Shown: positions 33,036 to 42,252, numbered from the stretch's first letter. The stretch is 46,314 nt of DNA from an uncultured Muribaculaceae bacterium (GCA_910585275.1 CAJUCW010000030.1:1-46314); one strand, 5' to 3'. The notes: generated from the letters alone by a model not told the origin. Translations and numbers: made by a program.

Positions 33036-34942
33036 AAGGAGATAATAAATTATCAAACGGCACATCTCAGACTTTCCCTTTAATGAAAAGGGAGCTTTTC
33101 CTTCCGACTACAAAAGAAGAAATCGAACGTCTTGGATGGGAGCGTCCGGATGTAATACTTTTTTCCGGCGATGCTTACGTTGACCATCCTTCGTTCGGAG
33201 CCGCCGTAATCGGAAGGACCCTGCAGGCCGCCGGCTATAAGGTGGCGATTGTACCCCAACCCAACTGGCGCGACGATTTGCGCGATTTCAAGAAACTCGG
33301 CACGCCGAGACTCTTCTTCGGAGTGTCGGCGGGTGCCATGGATTCGATGGTCAACCATTACACTGCCAACCGGAGACTCCGTCACGACGACGCATATACT
33401 GCAGGAGGTCGTCACGGCATGCGACCGGACTATCCGACCATAGTCTATTCCAGAATCCTTAAAGATATTTATCCTGATGTGCCGGTCATTGCCGGGGGGA
33501 TTGAGGCTTCTCTCCGAAGGGTGGCCCATTACGATTATTGGAAAGACAAGCTTCTCCCTCCTATCCTTATCGATGCGCCGGCCGATATAATCAGCTATGG
33601 AATGGGCGAACGCACCATTCTTGAGATAGCGCGAAGGCTATCTGCGGGTGTCCCTGTTTCAGAAATCAAAGATGTGCCGCAGACTGTTTTCTTTGACGAT
33701 GCAGACCCTGGGGAGAATGATATCGTTCTTGCAAGTTTTGAAGAATGTTTGGCAGATAAACGTCTCCAGGCAAAAAATTTCCGTCACGTGGAGGAAGAGT
33801 CTAACAAATTCAACGGAAATGTGATTTGGCAAAAGGCGTGTGGCAAGACAATAAGAATCAACCCCATGTATCCACCGATGAAGCAAGGGGAAATTGATGC
33901 TTCTTTCGACCTCCCGTTCACCCGTGTGCCTCATCCGCGTTATAAGGGTAAGGTTATTCCGGCCTACGACATGATCAGGCATTCCATCAATATGCACAGA
34001 GGGTGTTTTGGAGGGTGTGCATTTTGCACCATATCCGCACATCAGGGCAAATTCATTTCGTCAAGGTCAAAGGAATCCATTATGAAGGAAGCCCGACGCA
34101 TCTGTGCGATGCCCGACTTTAAGGGGTATATTTCCGACCTCGGAGGCCCTTCGGCCAACATGTATGCCATGGGCGGTTTTGACCGTAATATTTGTGCGAA
34201 GTGTGTAAGACCTTCCTGTCTTCATCCCAAGCCATGCCCCAATCTCAACAACGACCATACACCGCTTCTTGACATTTACCGGAGTGTGGATGCCTTGCCG
34301 GAAGTAAAAAAGTCGTTTGTCGGCAGCGGCGTGAGATACGACCTTGCGATGGCTCCCAACAGGGCTGGTAAAGTCAATGACATTAATGCCAAATACGTCA
34401 GGGAACTGATTGCAAATCACGTCAGCGGTCGTCTGAAAGTTGCTCCGGAACACACATCCGATAGGGTGCTCGATTGCATGAGGAAACCGTCGTTCTCACT
34501 CTTCCGCAAGTTCAAAAGGACTTTTGATGAAGTCAATAGGAATTGCGGATTGCGACAGCAGCTTATACCCTATTTCATATCTTCGCATCCCGCATGCAGC
34601 GAGGAAGACATGGCGGAACTTGCCGCAATAACGAAAGACCTTGACTTTCATCTGGAGCAAGTTCAGGATTTCACCCCCACGCCGATGACTCTTGCCACCG
34701 AGATTTATTATACCGGTTTCCATCCCTACACCGGGGAGAAAGTATATACGGCCCGGACTGAAAAGGAGAAACTCGCTCAGAGACAATTCTTTTTCTGGTA
34801 TAAACCGGAGGCAAGACAACAGATTGTCGGCGAATTGAGGAAGCTTCACAGGAATGACCTCATCGACAGGCTTTATTCCACCAGACGTGATTCTTCATAT
34901 AGGAAATCCGAACCGCGGACGGGCAAAACAAAGAAAAGATAG
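33032..34942 (+). CDS. ygiQ: YgiQ-family radical SAM protein
   Basis: A 636-residue protein. An N-terminal B12-binding-like part (about 40-200, DVILFSGDAYVDHPSFGAAV and GGIEASLRRVAHYDYW) is followed by the radical-SAM core with HRGCFGGCAFCTISAHQGK (CxxxCxxC near 326-333) and a C-terminal cysteine region (NICAKCVRPSCLHPKPCPN). The biological substrate of YgiQ proteins is unknown to me. Full length for the family. It overlaps uvrB by four bases; the pairing may simply reflect a shared transcript. Confidence 0.93.
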   Translation: MKGDNKLSNGTSQTFPLMKRELFLPTTKEEIERLGWERPDVILFSGDAYVDHPSFGAAVIGRTLQAAGYKVAIVPQPNWRDDLRDFKKLGTPRLFFGVSAGAMDSMVNHYTANRRLRHDDAYTAGGRHGMRPDYPTIVYSRILKDIYPDVPVIAGGIEASLRRVAHYDYWKDKLLPPILIDAPADIISYGMGERTILEIARRLSAGVPVSEIKDVPQTVFFDDADPGENDIVLASFEECLADKRLQAKNFRHVEEESNKFNGNVIWQKACGKTIRINPMYPPMKQGEIDASFDLPFTRVPHPRYKGKVIPAYDMIRHSINMHRGCFGGCAFCTISAHQGKFISSRSKESIMKEARRICAMPDFKGYISDLGGPSANMYAMGGFDRNICAKCVRPSCLHPKPCPNLNNDHTPLLDIYRSVDALPEVKKSFVGSGVRYDLAMAPNRAGKVNDINAKYVRELIANHVSGRLKVAPEHTSDRVLDCMRKPSFSLFRKFKRTFDEVNRNCGLRQQLIPYFISSHPACSEEDMAELAAITKDLDFHLEQVQDFTPTPMTLATEIYYTGFHPYTGEKVYTARTEKEKLAQRQFFFWYKPEARQQIVGELRKLHRNDLIDRLYSTRRDSSYRKSEPRTGKTKKR

Positions 34943-34986
34943 ATAAAATACGATATTTACATACTGTTTTCTATAATCTTATTTTT

Positions 34987-37092
34987 ATGAACAAACTTAA
35001 ATTAGCTATGGGAAGTATCCTGCTTCCGGTTGCCCTTACGGGTTGCCAGGGAGGCTCCCAATCTGGCGACAAGGTTATTGAGAAACCTGAAATCCAGATT
35101 ACCGACGGGATGTTCACCCCCGAAGTGCTTGAAGCTTTCGGACGTATCTCCGAGGCTCATCCGTCGCCCGACGGCACTCGCATCATTTTCACCCTTGCAT
35201 ACGAAGATATCAAGGAAAACAAGTCGAATGCCGAAATATATTCTATGGAGGCTGACGGGGCCGAAATGAAGCGTCTCACCACGACTGCTTCCTCTGAATC
35301 GAATCTGCGTTGGCTCGACGGAGGCAAGAAAATCGCTTTCCTCCGCAAAGACGATGAAACCAAGAAAATGCAGGTGTTTGTTATGAACGCCGACGGTTCC
35401 GGCGTGAAACGCGTTTCGTCAGTGGAGAATGGAGTGGAATGTTTCGAGATTTCTCCCGACGAAACAAAAATTATCTATGGTTCCGCCATTAAGGCCTTCA
35501 ACAAAGACGAAGATCTGTTTAAGGATATTCCTGAAACCACAGGCCGTGTCGTAGATGACCTTATGTATAAGCATTGGGATGAGTGGGTGACTGAAATCCC
35601 CCACCCCTTCCTTGCTGATTTCAGCGAATCGGGTCTTGCCAATGCGGTTGACATTATGGAAGGAGAACCATACGAGTGTCCGATGCGTCCCTTCGCCGGT
35701 GCGGATGCTTTTGCTTGGGCTCCCGACAGCAAGAGCCTTGTCTATGTGTCGAGGAAATTCAAAGGTATGGATTACGCTTTTTCCACCAACAGCGACCTTT
35801 ATCTTTACGACCTCGCCGCCAAAACAACCGTCAACCTTACAGAAGGGAATGAAGGTTATGACACCGACCCTGTCTTTTCTCCCGACGGAAAGTCGCTTGC
35901 ATGGCTTTCTATGAAGACCGCCAAATATGAAAGCGACAAGAAGCGTCTGATGGTAATCGATATGGCTTCTAAGGAGAAACGTGACCTCACCGAGAATTGG
36001 GATTACTGGCCCGAACAGATTGCATGGTCAAAGAACGGTGAGAAAATTTGGTTTACCGGATACTATCAGGGGGTTGCTCCCGTCTTTACCATTGATGCGA
36101 AAACTTGTGCGATTGACACTGTGGCCATGGATGTCTGCGACTTTGCTTCCGTTGCACCCGTTGCTGACAATGCTGCCGTTGTTCTCCGTCATTCCATGAG
36201 GTATCCTAATGAAATCTGCCTGGTAAGAACCGATAATAAGGAAGTTAAGGAGCTTACTTCTGTCAATAAGGAACTCCTTTCGCAGTTGAAACTTGGAGAA
36301 GTCAAGAAAGTGATGGTGCCCACCACCGACGGCAAGGAGATGACTACATGGGTTATCCTTCCCCCCGATTTCGACCCGAATAAGAAATACCCGGCACTTC
36401 TTTATTGTCAGGGTGGTCCCCAGCAGGCGGTCAGCCAGTTCTGGAGCTATCGTTGGAACTTCATGATTATGGCGGCCCACGGTTATATTGTAATCGCTCC
36501 GAACAGACGCGGACTCCCGGGATTCGGCACGGAATGGAACGAACAGATTTCCGGCGATTACGGTGGCCAGAATATGAAGGATTATTTTGCCGCCGTTGAT
36601 TACATGGCGAAAGAGCCCTACGTCGATGAGAAACATATCGGTGCCATCGGTGCAAGCTATGGCGGATTCTCCGTCTATTGGCTCGCCGGACATCACGAAG
36701 GCCGCTTCGCCGCTCTCGTGGCTCATGCCGGAATATTCAATGTGGAGGCTCAATATCTTGAAACCGAAGAAATGTGGTTTGCCGATTACGACCTCGGAGG
36801 TCCTTTCTGGGATAAAGACAACGCTGTGGCTCAGCGCACTTATGCTAATTCTCCGCATCGTTTCGTCAACAACTGGACAGCTCCTATCCTTGTAACCGTC
36901 GGTGAACTCGACTATAGAATCCTTGCATCCCAAGGCATGCAGGCTTTCAATGCCGCCAAAATGCACGGTCTCGAAGCTGAAATGCTTGTCTTCCCCGACG
37001 AAAACCACTGGATTCTCAAACCTCAGAACGCAATCCTTTGGCAAAGGGTGTTCTTCCGCTTCCTTGACAAATATCTGAAGGAAAACAAATAA
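34987..37092 (+). CDS. S9-family dipeptidyl peptidase, DPP5-like lipoprotein
   Basis: A 701-residue secreted peptidase. A signal peptide with lipobox LTGC (about residue 19) is followed by a WD40/TolB-like beta-propeller (about 45-430, repeats such as SPDGTRIIF, SPDETKIIY, SPDGKSLAW) and an alpha/beta-hydrolase domain. The catalytic Ser is in GASYGGFS (near 557), Asp in GELDYRI and His in DENHWIL. It removes dipeptides from peptide N termini for amino-acid nutrition. It has a clear terminator and marks the end of the core region before the leftward array. Confidence 0.92.
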   Translation: MNKLKLAMGSILLPVALTGCQGGSQSGDKVIEKPEIQITDGMFTPEVLEAFGRISEAHPSPDGTRIIFTLAYEDIKENKSNAEIYSMEADGAEMKRLTTTASSESNLRWLDGGKKIAFLRKDDETKKMQVFVMNADGSGVKRVSSVENGVECFEISPDETKIIYGSAIKAFNKDEDLFKDIPETTGRVVDDLMYKHWDEWVTEIPHPFLADFSESGLANAVDIMEGEPYECPMRPFAGADAFAWAPDSKSLVYVSRKFKGMDYAFSTNSDLYLYDLAAKTTVNLTEGNEGYDTDPVFSPDGKSLAWLSMKTAKYESDKKRLMVIDMASKEKRDLTENWDYWPEQIAWSKNGEKIWFTGYYQGVAPVFTIDAKTCAIDTVAMDVCDFASVAPVADNAAVVLRHSMRYPNEICLVRTDNKEVKELTSVNKELLSQLKLGEVKKVMVPTTDGKEMTTWVILPPDFDPNKKYPALLYCQGGPQQAVSQFWSYRWNFMIMAAHGYIVIAPNRRGLPGFGTEWNEQISGDYGGQNMKDYFAAVDYMAKEPYVDEKHIGAIGASYGGFSVYWLAGHHEGRFAALVAHAGIFNVEAQYLETEEMWFADYDLGGPFWDKDNAVAQRTYANSPHRFVNNWTAPILVTVGELDYRILASQGMQAFNAAKMHGLEAEMLVFPDENHWILKPQNAILWQRVFFRFLDKYLKENK

Positions 37093-37113
37093 ATCCCCTA
37101 AGCCCAACAGAAT

Positions 37114-37151
37114 AAAATCCCACATCCCCCTCACCGGCATGTGGGATTTTA
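37114..37151 (+). terminator. Strong terminator after the DPP5-like gene
   Basis: AAAATCCCACAT (37114-37125) pairs exactly with ATGTGGGATTTT (37139-37150), followed by ATTTT. The A/T-flanked stem can work in both directions and also insulates the leftward array. The rest of 37151-37292 shows no gene. Confidence 0.9.
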
Positions 37152-37292
37152 TTTTGAGCCACGCCTGTCATACATCTAAGCAAAGTCGTATCTTCACTCC
37201 AACTCTCGGATATACAACAGCCAACCATGATAACGAGCAACACTCCCCACGATATCCAAATCGTTTGTTATTTTGTTGCATATAATACTGAA

Positions 37293-37805
37293 TCAAGACA
37301 TATAATTCATTATTAACGACTTATTCTCTGCGAAATATTTACGAGTCCCAATGTTCAACGCTCCGAGTACGCGTACTCCACTCTCACTTAGATAAAAGAA
37401 TGGATATTCTATTGTTGCTCGGAACATCTTCCCCTTATATTTCAACATTATCTTATACTCCTTTCTTACACCATCAAAGTTGATACTTTTCATGGCGCAT
37501 CCTTCCGGTAATAGTTTCTTTGCCTTGCCTATAATGATATATTGCCTAACCCAATTCTCATATAGGAACATTCCGTTTGAAATAATGAATACTATGAAAA
37601 GAAAAATTAAACCAACCGAAATTGTGTGCCAATAGATGCTTTCCTCATTATGCAAACCAATAATCAGGCAGATTAAACATAATATCAGGCTAATGGCTAA
37701 AGTCCATGAGATAGAGAATTGCACGCTGTCTGATAGTGCGTACTTGAAAGACGGATAGTAATCCGTTTTCTCTCCACTCCAAAATCGTTTATCGGTCAGT
37801 CGCAT
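37293..37805 (-). CDS. Two-segment membrane protein with MRLTDKRFW leader
   Basis: A 170-residue protein. The ATG at 37805 is chosen because MRLTDKRFW matches the connector peptide of the array; the longer frame reads into the upstream gene. Two membrane segments (about 27-47 and 56-78) are followed by a soluble domain (RQYIIIGKAKKLLPEG, YKGKMFRATIEYPFFYL) resembling a small beta-rich domain. No family recognised. It is the last gene of the leftward array, 8 bases after the previous stop. Confidence 0.65.
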   Translation of the reverse strand: MRLTDKRFWSGEKTDYYPSFKYALSDSVQFSISWTLAISLILCLICLIIGLHNEESIYWHTISVGLIFLFIVFIISNGMFLYENWVRQYIIIGKAKKLLPEGCAMKSINFDGVRKEYKIMLKYKGKMFRATIEYPFFYLSESGVRVLGALNIGTRKYFAENKSLIMNYMS

Positions 37806-37813
37806 CGCTGTAA

Positions 37814-38494
37814 TTATTCTAACGGCCACTGCTTTAACGGCCACTGCTTTTCTATCATTATGCCATCGCGTGTATAATATTTCCATGTCCCTATATTATC
37901 TGTGTAATCGCCTTCTCTATTCCAATCACAGAGCATCCATCCTTCTGCGGCAAGTTTCCCGTCATCATAGTATTGACGGCAATAAATCAGCGAATCTGGA
38001 GCAGACGGATAGATTGTATTGATGCTGTCTGTGTTTGCACGAAGACTATCATATTTCCATACGGGCTTATATGACTGGAACACTTCCTCGAATAGTTCTT
38101 CTTGCTTTTCCGCTGTCAGGTTCTGGTCATAATCCCATATCCAGTATTTACGCTGTGAATAATAGGTGTAATTCTCATCAGGTCCAAACGTAACGGTAAG
38201 CCAATATTGTCCGTCTTTAGCAGGTTCATAATAAAACAGATAACCCCGATATTCGTATGTCTCGCTCCTATCCGTGAAAGGACTCCATAACTCATTAAGA
38301 CCAACTGGCAGACGGTTATTCCTAAGATGAAAATCATCAATCATTCCGATAATTTCATTTCCCACACGCTCTATATCAGCAGTATCAGTTGTCATACACC
38401 TTTTGAAAAACACGACAATCGCAATCAGTAGCGCGATAATCAACGCTACAATAAGAATATGCCAATTCCAAAATCGTTTATCGGTCAGTTTCAT
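37814..38494 (-). CDS. Membrane-anchored array protein, paralog of the 3.3-4.0 kb gene
   Basis: A 226-residue protein starting MKLTDKRFWNWHIL at 38494. One membrane segment (about 9-28) precedes an extracytoplasmic domain (NRLPVGLNELW, YRGYLFYYEP, EGWMLCDW, GTWKYYTRDG) that matches the protein at 3281-4000. The C terminus KQWPLKQWPLE comes from a 15-bp tandem duplication (37821-37850). The start lies inside the 3' end of the upstream gene through the connector. Confidence 0.75.
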   Translation of the reverse strand: MKLTDKRFWNWHILIVALIIALLIAIVVFFKRCMTTDTADIERVGNEIIGMIDDFHLRNNRLPVGLNELWSPFTDRSETYEYRGYLFYYEPAKDGQYWLTVTFGPDENYTYYSQRKYWIWDYDQNLTAEKQEELFEEVFQSYKPVWKYDSLRANTDSINTIYPSAPDSLIYCRQYYDDGKLAAEGWMLCDWNREGDYTDNIGTWKYYTRDGIMIEKQWPLKQWPLE

Positions 38495-39038
38495 CGCTTG
38501 CAAGGAGTTTAGGATTAAACTTCATTATCATTATTGACGAGATTGCTAATACAATCAACGCTCCGGTTATTGCATACAAAGATGCGATAGCCACAGTTTC
38601 AAGGTCGTGGGATATGTTCTTAAACCATAGAAAAACCCACATCTGATTGGCCCATATCGTTGAACACAGAAGATTTGAACAGCATACCAATAACGATGTA
38701 ATGTTGTGGTATAGCTTAAATATTGCATATCCGAATAAAATCTGAAATATCGGCAATGTAAGGCATACCGCGCTCCATTCATAAAATGCCGAAGTATAAC
38801 CAACTTGAAGATATGGGATAACACATATCAAAAACAGTCGGACAACAGATTTACGTTCGCCTCTGTTTTCTTTAATCAAGATTGCCAAACTTATCAGCAG
38901 GGCTAATGCCAAATCAACTACAATCCATATTCGCATATTGATTTCATCTTCATTGGCTTTGGGAACAATGTAAAGCATTATTATCGCCTCCATCAGAAGC
39001 AATACTACCATAAAGACTATTTTATGCAGCATTTTCAT
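38478..39038 (-). CDS. Polytopic membrane protein of the array, ending ASDETDR
   Basis: A 186-residue protein with about six membrane segments (near 5-22, 30-50, 56-73, 78-97, 105-125 and 138-160). The ATG at 39038 overlaps the previous stop (ATGA) and is preceded by AAAGGAGGCAAGCG. Its own end reads LLASDETDR-stop across the connector that starts the next gene, so the genes overlap by 17 bases. I recognise no family. Confidence 0.7.
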   Translation of the reverse strand: MKMLHKIVFMVVLLLMEAIIMLYIVPKANEDEINMRIWIVVDLALALLISLAILIKENRGERKSVVRLFLICVIPYLQVGYTSAFYEWSAVCLTLPIFQILFGYAIFKLYHNITSLLVCCSNLLCSTIWANQMWVFLWFKNISHDLETVAIASLYAITGALIVLAISSIMIMKFNPKLLASDETDR

Positions 39039-39271
39039 CGCTTGCCTCCTTTCCGACAAAGGCAAATGAACAAGAATACTATAATGAGATAATTAGCCAA
39101 TACGAGATACCCAATATTCAATAAGGCATCATGAGAATCGGACAGGACTCTTTCGACAGAAGGGTGTCCTTTATATATAGTTTGCATATCTGACAACCCA
39201 TATATTACGAAATTTATTATCGCCAAGATTGCAAGCGACACTATGCCTGATATTATCTGCCACTTTTTCAT
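39035..39271 (-). CDS. Small membrane protein ending KGGKR
   Basis: A 78-residue protein with two membrane segments (about 5-25 and 53-72). It is the paralog of the plus-strand protein at 3078-3284 (shared MKxWxxIxG, NIG, ANY and FICLxxKGGK). The last codons carry the ribosome site of the next gene. Function unknown. Confidence 0.7.
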   Translation of the reverse strand: MKKWQIISGIVSLAILAIINFVIYGLSDMQTIYKGHPSVERVLSDSHDALLNIGYLVLANYLIIVFLFICLCRKGGKR

Positions 39272-39289
39272 AATCGTTACGAAGAAAAA

Positions 39290-39643
39290 CTAAAACGGAT
39301 ATATTAAAGTGTTTTGTTCCCACTGTTCAAGTGTCGCTTTTGTGGTAAGGGAATGTATATCCTCTCTTTGTGAAATCTCTTTGAGAACTGGAACAGCGAT
39401 TTTGGGAGATTTCGGCAGCAAACCATATGCGGCAAACATTCTTACACCTACATTAGAATCAGACAACAATGCTTCCAATTCATTCATTTTTCCTAATTCC
39501 TTGAGATATATAAGAATCTGAATAATCCGGTCAAAGGCATTGTTGCCTTTTTTATAATCGCCACTCTCCGTTGCTGCAACTTGAGCAGCCGCAGCCATGC
39601 GAAAGGCTGTTAATGCATTGCTGATGTTGTCAATCTGTTTCAT
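39290..39643 (-). CDS. DUF2019-like HEAT-repeat protein
   Basis: A 117-residue helical protein. FRMAAAAQVAATESGDYKKG, NAFDRIIQILIYLKELGK and the HEAT-like LLSDSNVGVRMFAAYGLLPKSPKIAVPVL followed by a final T-LEQWEQ helix fit the DUF2019 family closely. DUF2019 proteins are small and often appear beside toxin or immunity genes; an immunity role is an inference. The start overlaps the previous stop as TAATG. Confidence 0.75.
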   Translation of the reverse strand: MKQIDNISNALTAFRMAAAAQVAATESGDYKKGNNAFDRIIQILIYLKELGKMNELEALLSDSNVGVRMFAAYGLLPKSPKIAVPVLKEISQREDIHSLTTKATLEQWEQNTLIYPF

Positions 39644-40374
39644 TATTCAATCCATTCTCCTGTAGGTTCTTCACGCCTTACAAATTCATCATCCTTTTTT
39701 ATATACCAAGTTTCTTCGCCCGTCCACCAACTTGTTCTTATTTTGACGGCTATCAAATTGTCCGCATAACAGATATTTGTAATCAGTGGAAATGATGTGA
39801 ACCACCAATAACCTCCCCAATGTCCATAATCAACCGGTATATATTTATTTAATATCTTGAGATTTCCTTTATTTATTTTCTCGATCTTATCGCCTTTGCT
39901 CCATCCGCCGACGAAGGTCGATAAGGTTTTACTTATATCGGAAGTCAGGTATAGCCCTCGATATGGCAATTGAGGAATAATGCTGTCGATTCTATATTCA
40001 TTGTCTTTCAATTCTGAGTAATGATAGGGGAATCCGAAGCGGGGACTAAAAAGAGTTGTGTCAACATCCAGATAATATCTTTCAACCTCGATATATTGCG
40101 GCACAACATGATATTTCGGCGAAGCTTCTTTACCGGGCAGACAAGTTCTTCCTTCAAGTTGCATTGACAGATAATTATAAGCCACGACCATGTCTATCAG
40201 GCTGTCATTTTTCACCGCCCTCGATGCTATGCTATCGGAATATGCTTCCCAATCCGAGAAAAACTCACTAAGGTTCTTCTTGGTCAGTTTCGGATATTTT
40301 GATAGAAATGACTGCCCACTGCATACGATAGCTGACAGCGCAAGCATTATTGTTATAAATATCTTATTCTTCAT
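39643..40374 (-). CDS. Secreted hypothetical protein
   Basis: A 243-residue protein with a clear signal peptide (1-20, CSGQ; possibly a lipobox-like IVCSG). The mature part is rich in Trp and Tyr (GHWGGYWWFTSFPLI, TSWWTGEETWYIKKDDEF), like the middle of secreted beta-rich proteins. No family recognised. Its start follows the connector AAAGGAGGCAAGCA and overlaps the previous stop; its stop overlaps the DUF2019-like gene by one base. Confidence 0.65.
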   Translation of the reverse strand: MKNKIFITIMLALSAIVCSGQSFLSKYPKLTKKNLSEFFSDWEAYSDSIASRAVKNDSLIDMVVAYNYLSMQLEGRTCLPGKEASPKYHVVPQYIEVERYYLDVDTTLFSPRFGFPYHYSELKDNEYRIDSIIPQLPYRGLYLTSDISKTLSTFVGGWSKGDKIEKINKGNLKILNKYIPVDYGHWGGYWWFTSFPLITNICYADNLIAVKIRTSWWTGEETWYIKKDDEFVRREEPTGEWIE

Positions 40375-41225
40375 TGCTTGCCTCCTTTCAGTTGTTTGAT
40401 GAGGTTATGAACTCCTGTCGGCGACAGGTTTGAAACTGAATCTTTAGGAAGACGGATTTTGTTACTTGACGGATAATTGAAATAGATTGCGATACTATCT
40501 GTAAAGGCATTGTCTATATCACATGATATAGAATCGGTAATCTTAACATTACCATGAGTATAATCTATCCGGGTAAAACTTTCGGGAAGAATAAATGTGG
40601 CATCATCATTGTCAATCCATTCGCCATGTGCATAATATAGACTGTCAATTAAATGATACACATAATCTTCATTTCGGGCGTAATTCTCTCTATTGAGGGG
40701 AATGACCCACATGCGTGAGCCGTTTTGGCGTATCCTATAAATTTTAGAACCATAAAATACACCTCTTTCCTTATCAAAACGGTAGTCGCCGCTTTTCAGT
40801 TGTCCTCCTTCATAAGGCCATAAATCGAATATAGTTTCTGCCAATAAACCTGTTTTGCGGGCGAGATATGCATTCCTGTTTGCAAAAAATCCATTGTCAC
40901 TATAAACTATATATTCATCATCCTCGGCAACTGTTGTAGGCAAAGATTCCGAACATACAAAAAGTACTGGCAACGCAAGAATCAAAGTAAAACAAAAATC
41001 TATACGCAGCCACCACTTTAAAAATTGCGGTTTGTCAAGTCCGCTGCCGAGAGGTAAAGCCACCAGTCCAAGTAAAAAACCGACAATGAAAACCCACGTA
41101 TCCAAACCCCACCGCCATGACTGATTATGTGCTATCAAACATCCCATACATAGCCATATTGGGAGGAGAGCAATCTGCACCCATACCACCCAAAGCACTA
41201 TCTTATATCGGAGAGATTCTGACAT
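40371..41225 (-). CDS. Array membrane protein, paralog of the first gene
   Basis: A 284-residue protein with three membrane segments (about 8-28, 40-60 and 77-93) and a long soluble C-terminal part. It matches the protein at 69-920 along its length (SESLRYKIV, WVQIALLP, KWWLRIDF, TDSISCDID, IKQLKGGKQ). It is the first gene behind the third copy of the array promoter (41260-41267). The last codons again form the connector. Confidence 0.8.
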   Translation of the reverse strand: MSESLRYKIVLWVVWVQIALLPIWLCMGCLIAHNQSWRWGLDTWVFIVGFLLGLVALPLGSGLDKPQFLKWWLRIDFCFTLILALPVLFVCSESLPTTVAEDDEYIVYSDNGFFANRNAYLARKTGLLAETIFDLWPYEGGQLKSGDYRFDKERGVFYGSKIYRIRQNGSRMWVIPLNRENYARNEDYVYHLIDSLYYAHGEWIDNDDATFILPESFTRIDYTHGNVKITDSISCDIDNAFTDSIAIYFNYPSSNKIRLPKDSVSNLSPTGVHNLIKQLKGGKQ

Positions 41226-41259
41226 AGTTCACTCTAATAGTTTATTATCTGTAATTAAG

Positions 41260-41267
41260 CAAAGATA
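41260..41267 (-). promoter_or_regulatory. Array promoter, third copy
   Basis: CAAAGATA (minus TATCTTTG) is followed on the minus strand by CTTAATTACAGATAATAAAC and then by the same CTATTAGAGTGAACTATG context as at 52-71. The promoter and leader are therefore conserved with the left array although the bases upstream of the -7 box are not. Confidence 0.7.
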
Positions 41268-41718
41268 CAACGAATAATCGACATTCGATGTGACAAATGT
41301 CCCATCAGAGTATGAAAATCAGCGTGAAGCGAAGATTTTTCTTAAATATCCTCACATTCGGATGCTTCAGCGGCACTTTCTGCGGTGCAACTGACGGCGG
41401 GACACATATAATCATTCAACTCTGACAGGTCAATCCTCGTCATAAATTCGTTAAGCTGCACCATGTCTTTGAGCGTTTCTGTTTATTTTCCTCAGTTGTG
41501 ATGGTCTTAATGGGAAAGCGTCCCGGATCTCCCGTACAAAAAACGGGATAGTTTGATGAAATAAAACATCGCCATACACTCAACGAAGTTGGCGATGTCC
41601 CGGAAGGTCGGTATGACTGGTGGACTGATAGAGGACGAGGTGGAATCAGCCTGTAATCATGTTATAACTCTCCTTCATTAGAAATCAGTTGTTGGGCATA
41701 TCCTATCTTCTTGCACTT
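41268..41718. other. Gene-poor stretch inside the leftward array
   Basis: This 451-bp region has no convincing gene. It contains a possible 40-codon minus-strand frame (41342-41464, starting MVQLNEFMTRIDL and rich in Ala and Glu at its end), a short hairpin TCCCGT-acaaaaa-ACGGGA near 41538-41557, and one copy of a 67-bp repeat. It separates two transcription units of the array and may hold remnants of lost cassettes or of an insertion. Confidence 0.5.
41588..41654 (-). repeat. 67-bp inter-cassette repeat, copy 1
   Basis: The 67 bases from GTTGGCGATG to ATCAGCCTGT recur at 42186-42252 with a single substitution, and the last 18 recur at 44533-44550. Every copy lies just 3' of a minus-strand array gene. 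An internal imperfect inverted repeat (GGaCTGAT ... ATCAGCC) is visible. Confidence 0.85.
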
Positions 41719-42135
41719 TTAACCAAGACAGTCTCCGCTATCCCAGCCAACCATATCATAGAGTAATACCGATTTATCTTTTAAAACCTTATAATGTTGT
41801 ATAATTCTTTTTGTATAGTTGATACCAAACAAAATATATTCAATTCCACTTCGCTTACAGTTTTGCATGGAGGAACGAGTGTATATGTCTATACACAAAA
41901 GTCCTAACTGATATTCATTATTATTGTTTCTTTCCTGATTAAAGTAATTCTCATACATATTTATCAAATATGTTGGTGAAGAGGATTTGTCGTTTTCCTC
42001 ATGTTCTAAAGGGATGACTTCACCATTTTCCATAATTACAGCAAATGGCAAAAACTCTCCAAATTCAGAAAGGAAAGTATAGATATATTCTTTTGCAAAT
42101 TCTATCAAAGATAGTTCGTCTTCTGTTAGTACCAT
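41719..42135 (-). CDS. Hypothetical soluble protein
   Basis: A 138-residue acidic protein without signal peptide or membrane segment. The pattern EFGEFLPFAVIMENGEVIPL followed by a helix and then a strand-rich half with YQLGLLCIDIYT occurs in small cytoplasmic proteins of immunity-type neighbourhoods, but I cannot name the family. It has its own spacing from neighbours (64 bases to the repeat downstream, 132 to the previous gene), so it may be transcribed alone. Confidence 0.65.
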   Translation of the reverse strand: MVLTEDELSLIEFAKEYIYTFLSEFGEFLPFAVIMENGEVIPLEHEENDKSSSPTYLINMYENYFNQERNNNNEYQLGLLCIDIYTRSSMQNCKRSGIEYILFGINYTKRIIQHYKVLKDKSVLLYDMVGWDSGDCLG

Positions 42136-42185
42136 AATTATGTATAAAAATTAATTCCTGCATGACTACACAGTTAGGGACGGAG

Positions 42186-42252
42186 GTTGGCGATGTCGCG
42201 GAAGGTCGGTATGACTGGTGGACTGATAGAGGACGAGGTGGAATCAGCCTGT
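42186..42252 (-). repeat. 67-bp inter-cassette repeat, copy 2
   Basis: This copy matches 41588-41654 except for one base (C to G in the GATGTCSCGG stretch). It begins 15 bases after the stop codon of the array gene at 42268-42816. Confidence 0.85.

Noticed and set aside
41342..41464. 40-codon minus frame beginning MVQLNEFMTRIDL
   Set aside because: It lacks a ribosome site and coupling, and I cannot match it to a family; it may be a remnant of a transposase or other gene, so it is only mentioned in the gene-poor stretch.
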